DNA from: JTS-RE37 sp041744575 | Lineage (GTDB): Bacteria > Bacteroidota > Bacteroidia > Flavobacteriales > Flavobacteriaceae | Reading direction: 5' to 3' | NCBI GenBank assembly: GCA_041744575.1 | Contig: JBGTKP010000051.1 | Location: forward strand, 62,001-126,000 | Length of the DNA stretch: 64,000 bases | Part shown: piece after piece, positions 8,189 through 14,648 of the stretch | How the letters are laid out: each line of letters opens with the position of its first letter | Position numbering within the stretch: the first letter of the stretch is position 1 | Translations under genes and position numbers: made by a program | The notes under the pieces: generated by a model | Told to the model about the DNA's origin: nothing | What the model saw: only the letters and a program-made list of their open reading frames with translations | Databases searched by the model: none

Positions 8189-9790
8189 ATGGCATCCACA
8201 AAAACACATCCTAAAACAGTTTGGGATACGCTCCATAACAATGGTCCCTTTCCTTTAAAAACCTTATATGTAACAGAGTTGGCAGGGCAGGGGAATATAC
8301 CGTCAAAAATTGACCGGTACAATGATGCCGCCGTGGAAATACAGCGATTGATTCAGGAAACCCATCAACAAAACCAGGGCTTTCGGGCTTTCGGTTCGGC
8401 ATGGTCCATGTCAAATATCGCACATCACTCTGACAGGATGCATTATAATGGGTTTATGAATATAAGTCTGGCACTTTCCGATGAACCACCCCATCCGAAT
8501 ACTTCCTATAATAGCTCCAACCTTTTCTTCTTTCAATGTGGGAATGTGATTAAACGAATCTCTGAAGTACTCGCTGCCCATGGTAAGTCTTTAAAAACAT
8601 CCGGGGCAAGCAATGGTCAGACCATTGCCGGTTGTATTTCTACAGGGGTGCATGGATCTGCCCTTGATACGGGTTCGGTTCAGGATTATATTGTTGGACT
8701 CAACCTGATTACCGGGCCGGAACCTGAGGATATCTATTATCTTGAGCGCCACAGCAGCCCCGCCATGAGCGACCAGTTTGCTTCCAAATTGAATGCCAAA
8801 GTCCTCCGGAATGACGGCCTTTTTAATGCCGCACTGGTCGGATTGGGGGGATTTGGCTTTATTCATGGTGTGGTCCTGGAAGCAGAGGATCGATTTCTGC
8901 TCCAGCGTTATGTACGAAAAATAGACAAATCGATAGCGCTACAACTGGCCGCCAGCCTCGATTTTGCCAACTCCGATTTTGTCATCCCGGAGGAGACCGA
9001 CAGCCAGGGAAAGGGAAACCGTCCCTACCATTATAAGATTTTTATCAATCCTTATCAGCAAACACAGGATTATATGGTAGAACTGATTTTTAAAAAACCA
9101 TATACAGAGCCTTACGCAGATCCGCTTCCATTAATTAGAACAAGCCTTTACCGTGACCTGATCCACCTGCTGATCAAGATCAGTGAAAATTTTCCCAAAA
9201 GCATTCCCTGGTTCATCAAAAGGCTGGAAAAAGCCATTCTGCCGGAAGTCCGCGAACATGTTAAAGGAACACTCTCAGAAATATTCTGGGATGCGCCGTA
9301 CCAGGGCCCGGCGTTCGCGTGTTCCTTCGGCGTAGATCATACAGATGCCCCCAGGGCATTGGAATTACTGGTAAAGCTAACCAGGGAGGAAGGTCCGGTA
9401 CCTGGGATCTTTGCCATGCGATTTGTTAAAAAGTCTGAGGCGACCTTGTCATTCGCAAAATTTCCTGTCACCTGTATGCTAGAAATTGACGGGGTATTGT
9501 GGAAAAAAACAAATAGTATCATGAGTCTTACCGAGTATTCCAGGCGCATGATAGAGGTTTTACAAGCCAATAATATTGCATTTACGCTCCATTGGGGCAA
9601 GAATGCAGATTGGGAATTTCCCGGATTGATAGAACATATGTACGGAAGTGCCGTGCCACTATGGAAAAACTATCGCAATTCCCTATTATCCAAAGAAATG
9701 GCAGTATTATTTTCTAACGACTTTCTTCAAATCACCGGCCTGTCGGTGCCGGAATCCATCATTCCGGACAACCTGATCGTTTCACTTTAA
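8189..9790 (+). CDS. FAD-dependent oxidase (FAD_binding_4; sugar-lactone-oxidase-like)
   Basis: A 533-residue flavoprotein. The N-terminal PCMH-type FAD domain shows FRAFGSAWSMS, SGASNGQTIAGCISTGVHGS (the pyrophosphate loop) and GLGGFGFIHGVVLEAE. The C-terminal part ends with FTLHWGKNADWEFPG, similar to the substrate domain of D-arabinono/L-gulono-lactone oxidases (HWGK motif). Typical members oxidise aldonolactones or sugar alcohols. No signal peptide is seen. It begins 5 bp after the Bor-like lipoprotein gene, so it is likely the second gene of that transcript. The substrate is not determinable from sequence. Confidence 0.8.
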   Translation: MASTKTHPKTVWDTLHNNGPFPLKTLYVTELAGQGNIPSKIDRYNDAAVEIQRLIQETHQQNQGFRAFGSAWSMSNIAHHSDRMHYNGFMNISLALSDEPPHPNTSYNSSNLFFFQCGNVIKRISEVLAAHGKSLKTSGASNGQTIAGCISTGVHGSALDTGSVQDYIVGLNLITGPEPEDIYYLERHSSPAMSDQFASKLNAKVLRNDGLFNAALVGLGGFGFIHGVVLEAEDRFLLQRYVRKIDKSIALQLAASLDFANSDFVIPEETDSQGKGNRPYHYKIFINPYQQTQDYMVELIFKKPYTEPYADPLPLIRTSLYRDLIHLLIKISENFPKSIPWFIKRLEKAILPEVREHVKGTLSEIFWDAPYQGPAFACSFGVDHTDAPRALELLVKLTREEGPVPGIFAMRFVKKSEATLSFAKFPVTCMLEIDGVLWKKTNSIMSLTEYSRRMIEVLQANNIAFTLHWGKNADWEFPGLIEHMYGSAVPLWKNYRNSLLSKEMAVLFSNDFLQITGLSVPESIIPDNLIVSL

Positions 9791-9925
9791 CTCAGATAAA
9801 ACAGGAACAATCAGCCAAAGATTTTAAAAATTTTGAGCGTACGCGACTGCCCCAAAGAGTGAGAGGAGCAGGACAAAAAAAAGGCAACGAATATTGCCTT
9901 TTTGTAAGATACCGTATCAGGTAAT

Positions 9926-10039
9926 CTAGTATACATAGTTTCTGCTTTCCGTCCAGCGGACCCTTTTACTATTCCTGAAGTTTGAAAAATACGAGAATCG
10001 TCTGGATTCTGTAGGAGAAGGATTGATGAAGTTTTTCAT
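9926..10039 (-). CDS. Tandem microprotein A (37 aa, basic aromatic family)
   Basis: A 37-codon gene, ATG at 10039 and TAG at 9926. It shares with microproteins B and C the core P9-T10, R14-F15, F18-S19-N20-F21, N23-S24-K25-R26-V27-R28-W29 and the C-terminal R33-x-Y35-V36; 19 of 37 residues are identical in all three. Net charge is about +6. A longer in-frame start exists at 10108 but lies outside the conserved block. The leader is A-rich, without a Shine-Dalgarno site. Differences from B and C fall heavily at silent positions (for example R26 to R28 codons and V27), which argues for selection on the peptide. I do not recognise the family. Confidence 0.75.
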   Translation of the reverse strand: MKNFINPSPTESRRFSYFSNFRNSKRVRWTESRNYVY

Positions 10040-10077
10040 GATATTATGTTTTTTATTGTTATGACTTGTTTTGGTAA

Positions 10078-10191
10078 TCAGTTGACGTAGTGCCTGACAG
10101 ACGCCCAACGTACACGTTTGCTGTTTTTGAAGTTCGAAAAATAACTGAATCTTCTTGCTTCTGTCGGTGTTTCGCTTATAAAAGATCTCAT
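10078..10191 (-). CDS. Tandem microprotein B (37 aa, basic aromatic family)
   Basis: A 37-codon gene, ATG at 10191 and TGA at 10078, ending 38 bp before microprotein A on the same strand. The core RRFSYFSNFKNSKRVRW (residues 13-29) differs from A only at residue 22 (K for R). The codons for V27 (GTA here, GTC in A, GTG in C), P9 (CCG, CCT, CCC) and the arginines differ silently. The C-terminus is R33-H34-Y35-V36-N37. No signal peptide or membrane segment is present, and net charge is about +6. An 11-bp tandem repeat lies just upstream. Function unknown; a nucleic-acid- or membrane-binding role is possible from charge and aromatics, but that is only inference. Confidence 0.77.
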   Translation of the reverse strand: MRSFISETPTEARRFSYFSNFKNSKRVRWASVRHYVN

Positions 10192-10201
10192 AGTTGTAAG
10201 G

Positions 10202-10243
10202 TGTTTAATTATTGTTTAATTGTTGTTTAATTGTTGTTTAATT
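10202..10243 (-). repeat. 11-bp tandem repeat between microprotein genes C and B
   Basis: Four near-identical copies of an 11-bp unit (plus strand ttgtttaattg) lie in the 64-bp gap between the stop of C and the start of B. On the transcript strand they read as repeated caattaaacaa. Such an AT-rich leader could set translation or copy number in the array; function is not known. Confidence 0.8.
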
Positions 10244-10255
10244 CAGTGTGGAACT

Positions 10256-10369
10256 TTATATGACATAGTTCCTTGATTCTGACCATCTCACTCTTTTGCT
10301 ATTTTTGAAATTTGAAAAGAAGGCAAATCTTTTAGAGTCTGTGGGTAATCCTTTTTTTGAGGTGCTCAT
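10256..10369 (-). CDS. Tandem microprotein C (37 aa, basic aromatic family)
   Basis: A 37-codon gene, ATG at 10369 and TAA at 10256. It is the first of the three in transcription order and the most diverged at the N-terminus (MSTSKKGLPTD), but it keeps KRFAFFSNFKNSKRVRW at residues 13-29 and R33-N34-Y35-V36 at the end. Substitutions relative to A and B are conservative (R to K, Y to F, S to A, E to D). All three genes have identical length with no indels. The next minus-strand gene upstream, the CxxC protein, ends 442 bp away; whether the array has its own promoter is unclear. Confidence 0.75.
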   Translation of the reverse strand: MSTSKKGLPTDSKRFAFFSNFKNSKRVRWSESRNYVI

Positions 10370-10811
10370 GGCGTTTTGATTTATTGTGATACTGATGTAT
10401 GTTTCCTTTTGACATGAACTCCGGTATGTTTCAGATGGTCTGGCAGAAATCCAGTTTGTTTTGCTCTGCCCGGAATCGCTTGTTAAAGTTTGATTATATA
10501 GAATAGACGAGGCTTTATTTAATTTGTTACAGTACTATGTTATATATAGTACTGTTTTTAACAATATTTAACATCTCTTTAACATTATTGGATCTTCAAT
10601 AATTACACAGATATCAGTCTATCAAGTGTTTAACAGAATGAATGCTATTTATGATTTTGTTGATGAATGTAGCTTCCCGTTGGATGCTGCAGAAAGTAGG
10701 GGTAAGGTGGGCTACAAGGGTATGAACCGACACCGGTCAGTTCTCCGAGGATCGTTGATAAGAAGAGGATTTGAACCTTTGCACCTGTCTGCCTGAAGCC
10801 GGTACTGGCTA
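10370..10811. other. AT-rich non-coding gap upstream of the microprotein array, with perfect palindrome
   Basis: No convincing gene is seen in these 442 bases. At 10529-10555 there is a perfect 10-bp inverted repeat (acagtactat and atagtactgt) around a 7-nt AT spacer. It could be an operator for the minus-strand array, whose first gene starts 160 bp away, or a weak plus-strand terminator, because TTTTT follows the right arm. Several TTTAACA repeats follow to 10640. Two short T-arm-like tRNA fragments occur near 10720-10790, but no full tRNA folds there. Confidence 0.55.
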
Positions 10812-11420
10812 TCAGTCTAGAAGTAATAATTCCAGCAGCTGGTTATAATCATCAACTCTGGTATACAATTTTCCCCCGAGGTTGATCACAGGATTTTGCA
10901 AAGTGTCTAGGTTGATGCGATTTCCCAGGGACCTTTCCAGTTGGTCCCGGATTTCCTTCCGTTCACCGAGAAGCTGGGCGTTGAACTTGTAAGGGCCCTG
11001 GGTCAGGGAATTGATAAGGCTGTCACAGGAGGTACAATTTTCAGGGATATATATTGTGATACTCTTTCTGGGGGCTACTTTTATAGGCACGAATTCCTTT
11101 TTTAACGCCCGGTTAGACAAACTGTCTTTCACATCGAGGTGGTAACTGTAGGTAGGCGTTTTGCCCCGCAAAAGTACCACGGTCTTCATATGAACGCGTG
11201 ATCTGGCCGGAACCCTTATATATCGGGGTTTGGCCGCACTCTGACGAAAATTTGTTCCTGTGAGTTCAAAGAGGATATCAAGGTCCGTTTCATTTTCATT
11301 GAGTGCATAAAACTCCAGCCTATTAGGAATTTCTTCAGTGACGATCCTGATAGGATGTTCCTGGCCGAAGGAGGCCACAGATATCGTCAGGATGATTGTC
11401 AGCAATACATTCTTCATCAT
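10812..11420 (-). CDS. Secreted protein with C-terminal glutaredoxin-like CxxC domain
   Basis: A 202-residue protein with signal peptide MMKNVLLTIILTISVASFGQ. Residues 25-115 look like an immunoglobulin-like beta domain. Residues 120-202 begin ITIYIPENCTSCDSL, with C129-x-x-C132 following a strand, then an alpha/beta pattern and PVINLGGKLY near the end. That is the layout of a glutaredoxin/thioredoxin-fold domain: CxxC at the helix start and a cis-Pro-like PVI. It may be a periplasmic disulfide exchange protein. The neighbours are unrelated. The microprotein array lies 442 bp downstream on the same strand. No family name is recognised. Confidence 0.72.
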   Translation of the reverse strand: MMKNVLLTIILTISVASFGQEHPIRIVTEEIPNRLEFYALNENETDLDILFELTGTNFRQSAAKPRYIRVPARSRVHMKTVVLLRGKTPTYSYHLDVKDSLSNRALKKEFVPIKVAPRKSITIYIPENCTSCDSLINSLTQGPYKFNAQLLGERKEIRDQLERSLGNRINLDTLQNPVINLGGKLYTRVDDYNQLLELLLLD

Positions 11421-11514
11421 TCTCCGGGTTGATATCGTTCAAGATACACATTTTTTTTTCATGGGATTCTGAGAATATCCGTGGCCATTTCATTCCTTGC
11501 CAGGAATTGTATCA

Positions 11515-11550
11515 TAAAAAAAGCGTCCTTCCCAAATTAGGAAGGACGCT
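11515..11550 (-). terminator. Terminator after the T9SS-exported Ig-repeat gene
   Basis: On the minus strand an 11-bp perfect stem (agcgtccttcc with ggaaggacgct, 7-nt loop) is followed by a run of seven T. It lies 27 bp beyond the stop at 11578, between two minus-strand genes. Confidence 0.92.
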
Positions 11551-11577
11551 CCGGACTGTCAATCAGCTTCCTGAAGT

Positions 11578-14025
11578 CTATTTGATGACAAATTTGGAAC
11601 TATAATCATTTCCCGCGAGGATATAAATCCCGGGGGCCAGTTCAGAAACATTCACCAGCATCTCATTTTGCGCTGTTTCAATAGTTTTAAGAACTACGCC
11701 GGACAAATCGATTACCTGAAGGTATTCATGTCCCCTCTGGCTGAGATGTATCATTTTATTGACCACAGGATTCGGGGCAATCACCGCATAAGGCAGATGA
11801 TCCGCTTCCCTCTGTCCTTCCTCTACCGCCAATCCGGTATTTTTAATTACCTGGGTATTCTTGGCGGAGGAAGAAGCTGATTTGGAGGCTGTTCCCCCGA
11901 TGTTAAAAGTAACGGTTTGCGTGGTAACTGCACCTGAATCATCCGTCACCTCGGCTTTAACGGTGTAATTTCCCTCCTGTACATTCTGCATCAGATAAGG
12001 GGTAAATTCGGATTCATCCGTATCAACCAGTTCGCCATTGACAAATATCTGATACTGCACGATCTCGCCATCCATATCTCCACCCTCCAAAATAATACTT
12101 ATATCTGAACCAGCCGGATAATTGGCGGCGCTTACAGGAGACAGAATAGATAATTCAGGTTCCCGGTTCCCTCCTTTTAGTTCCTCTAGGGGATCCGGAA
12201 GGTTGAAGCCGGCAGAGATATTAATGGATTTCAAGGTTTTCTGCCCGTCATTATCGGTAACCACTACTTCTATAGTGTGATTACCCCTGTCAATATTTGG
12301 GATTTCATAGGACGTGAAAGATTCTTCGTCTGTATCCACCAGCACATCGTTCACATATATTTCATGCTTTACCACCTTGCCGTTCCTGTCAGATGCTGAA
12401 ACGTCTACAACGACCGACTTTCCGGGGGTAAAGCTCTCATTATTCCTTGGCGAAGATATGTTCAGGATGGGAGCCGTGTCGCCACTTCCATTTCCCTGTG
12501 GGTTGTTTGTATCCCCTCCGGCAGTGAACGAAATTGACTTCTGTGTTTTACGGCCATCCTTATCCGTCACCTCAGCTGTAATGGTGTGATTACCGGCTTT
12601 AATGTTTTCCAGGGCATACGGAGTGTAATCTCCACCATCCGTATCCACCAGGTTACCATTATAGAATACCTGATGCTGGACGATGCCACTTCCGGAAACA
12701 GACAGATTTAGCGTTAGCGAGCTACCTGCCGGAACCACCTGGTTTTCAAAAGGGGATTGTATGGTCAGGGACGGTCCGCTTCCTGAAGGCGGATTTGGAG
12801 GATTATTCGAATTCCCTTCTTTTTGTGCGATGATCACAATGGACTTGGTGACGGTAGCGCCATCATTATCGGTGATCAAGGCCTTTAAATTATAAGTGCC
12901 TTCCTTGATATTGGACAGGGTATAGGCGGTGTATTTTGAGCCATCTTCGTCCATCAATTGCCCATTTACATAGGTTTCATACTTTACCACCTGTCCATCG
13001 TTGTCGGACGCGTCAAATTCTATATCCACGTTGGTACCGGGAACCACATACATATCGGCTACCAGAGATTTAAAGGAAAGCGTAGGAGGGTTGTTTTTGG
13101 TATCCGGATTCGGTGCAGGGGAAGACGCCTGCCCGCAAGGATTTTCAAGGAGTTTCTGGAAGTCCTGTGGCGTGGCCCTTTTTTCTCCGTTTTTGTTAGG
13201 TCCGCCACTCAAAAGATAATAGACCATCCCTGCATCAGAAGGATCAAATTTTTCATTGCCGAAAGGATTTCGACTGTGGATATAGTTGTTATACTCTTTG
13301 CCACTGTTCTTCATCCATCCCCAGGTACTAAGGGCCGTACTCAACTTGCTGTTCTGATCCACCAGTTGTGAAATTCCTGAACAACTTCCTCCTGAGGCGG
13401 CACAAAATCCTACAAAGAAGACGCCTCTCGACTGATATTTGTTTTTCATATCAGACCAGGTGTGCCCGTTACAATCGCTATGGGTTTCGTTCCAGTTGGA
13501 ATGGGAAATGATTGTGACGTTATTATGTCCGCCGGAAGCTTTTTCAAGTGCCAACCAGATTGTTTCCATGGGACCTGCTGCCAGGATCCAAAGCGGATTG
13601 GAGGAAGTGGACTTTTCAATTTCATTGGCCATTTTTGAGGTGGAAGCGCTGCCCTGATTCTCATAGTCATAAAAAATAGAAGGACTGTAGTTGAATCGGT
13701 TCATAGCACCATTCGCGCTGCTGCGCATATTCTGGGAATCATCTCCGGAACCGGCACCGGAACCATCATTCTCATTGGCTCCTGTATTGCAGACATGGTT
13801 ATTATATTCTACCTGGACCAGGTTATTTTTTAGGCCGGCAGCCCACCAAATACCAAGTGACATGGGAAGCGCGACAATGTCATCATCATCGTGGACATTG
13901 CCGTCAAAACTCATGATCACCCTTCCGCCCGGGAAATTAACTTCCGGGTTTTGATTGCAACCAGACTGACTAAACAGAGAGTGGGAAAAGAATAATAGAG
14001 CAATTAGTTTTAATTGTGTTTTCAT
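11578..14025 (-). CDS. T9SS-exported nucleoside-hydrolase-like protein with four Ig-like repeats
   Basis: An 815-residue secreted modular protein. Signal peptide residues 1-20. The catalytic-like domain, about 30-300, opens with RVIMSFDGNVHDDDD (acidic cluster D41 and D46-D49), reminiscent of the calcium-binding start of nucleoside-hydrolase/DUF1593-type folds, though that match is loose. Four Ig-like (Big_7-type) repeats follow at about 313-402, 418-502, 518-605 and 622-710. Each carries a V-x-Y/H-x-x-x-x-NGxLVDTD pattern and a TxxAxVTDxDG strand. The C-terminus 745-815 is a type IX sorting domain (IAPNPVVN, VIDLSGVVLK, LAPGIYIL, KFVIK). It should be exported through the outer membrane and either surface-anchored or released. 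The substrate may be carbohydrate, but that is a guess. Confidence 0.82.
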   Translation of the reverse strand: MKTQLKLIALLFFSHSLFSQSGCNQNPEVNFPGGRVIMSFDGNVHDDDDIVALPMSLGIWWAAGLKNNLVQVEYNNHVCNTGANENDGSGAGSGDDSQNMRSSANGAMNRFNYSPSIFYDYENQGSASTSKMANEIEKSTSSNPLWILAAGPMETIWLALEKASGGHNNVTIISHSNWNETHSDCNGHTWSDMKNKYQSRGVFFVGFCAASGGSCSGISQLVDQNSKLSTALSTWGWMKNSGKEYNNYIHSRNPFGNEKFDPSDAGMVYYLLSGGPNKNGEKRATPQDFQKLLENPCGQASSPAPNPDTKNNPPTLSFKSLVADMYVVPGTNVDIEFDASDNDGQVVKYETYVNGQLMDEDGSKYTAYTLSNIKEGTYNLKALITDNDGATVTKSIVIIAQKEGNSNNPPNPPSGSGPSLTIQSPFENQVVPAGSSLTLNLSVSGSGIVQHQVFYNGNLVDTDGGDYTPYALENIKAGNHTITAEVTDKDGRKTQKSISFTAGGDTNNPQGNGSGDTAPILNISSPRNNESFTPGKSVVVDVSASDRNGKVVKHEIYVNDVLVDTDEESFTSYEIPNIDRGNHTIEVVVTDNDGQKTLKSINISAGFNLPDPLEELKGGNREPELSILSPVSAANYPAGSDISIILEGGDMDGEIVQYQIFVNGELVDTDESEFTPYLMQNVQEGNYTVKAEVTDDSGAVTTQTVTFNIGGTASKSASSSAKNTQVIKNTGLAVEEGQREADHLPYAVIAPNPVVNKMIHLSQRGHEYLQVIDLSGVVLKTIETAQNEMLVNVSELAPGIYILAGNDYSSKFVIK

Positions 14026-14648
14026 AGAATAATTGTTAATTAGTATACATGGATTTTGGGGTAATAGTGGATTTACCGGAATGGACCGGCGATTTTGGGG
14101 TAATGGAGAATTGACTGCCGAATGTCAATGAAAGGAATATTCCATTCAGATTATGGCAATCCAACAAATCCTATTCCGTCTGGAAATAGGATATATTCAG
14201 TAAAGTGCGGGATTTAAAAAAGAGATAAATTGAAATGTCTGAGCGGATCCTCATGTATATATGTGAGGATAGTACCTTCATGAGGTACGGTAGGATGTGG
14301 GGGAACATAAATTTTGTTTTAGAGCGTGATTTTAATCAAACAATCTCTGCTGTTCCTATTATGTACGAACTGAACAGTGAAGATGGATCATGAAAAGTGT
14401 AAATTCTTGGTAAGTTTTTTTGATGCTTCCTTTATTATTCTCTTTTTTTTATATGATCATCATCCTTTACCAGCGCCTCAAAGCGGTTAGAACAGCGGGT
14501 TCGGGTAGGTATGAAGGAATATATAAAAACCTTATGACATTCTTTAATAGATGTATCCGGGATCGTAAAAATTGTCTTTTGAAATTTTATATTACTGGCA
14601 TGACACAATAATTTCATAACTTTAAAAGGCTATCCCTAATTTCTCAAC
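14026..14648. other. Long divergent intergenic region with hairpins and direct repeat
   Basis: There are 623 bases between divergent genes and no supported coding region. A 14-bp direct repeat (gattttggggtaat) occurs at 14052-14065 and 14091-14104, close to the Ig-repeat gene. Two adjacent inverted repeats lie at 14247-14270 (atcctca/tgaggat) and 14272-14288 (gtacct/aggtac), separated by one base. These are plausible operators for either gene, most interestingly for the EF-G paralogue at 14649, whose Bacteroides counterpart is under starvation control. Confidence 0.5.

Noticed and set aside
9926..10108. 60-codon version of microprotein A starting at 10108
   Set aside because: The extra 23 codons overlap the B gene end and are not conserved in B or C, whereas the 37-codon form matches both in length.
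10700..10800. Minus-strand T-arm-like segments (ggttcaaatcc and ggttcatacc) suggesting tRNA genes
   Set aside because: The T stem has a mismatch and no acceptor, D or anticodon arm can be built around either segment; at most these are fragments.
12958..13371. Plus-strand 137-codon ORF opposite the Ig-repeat gene
   Set aside because: It is a shadow of the 815-residue minus-strand gene, with arginine/valine-rich non-protein-like composition.
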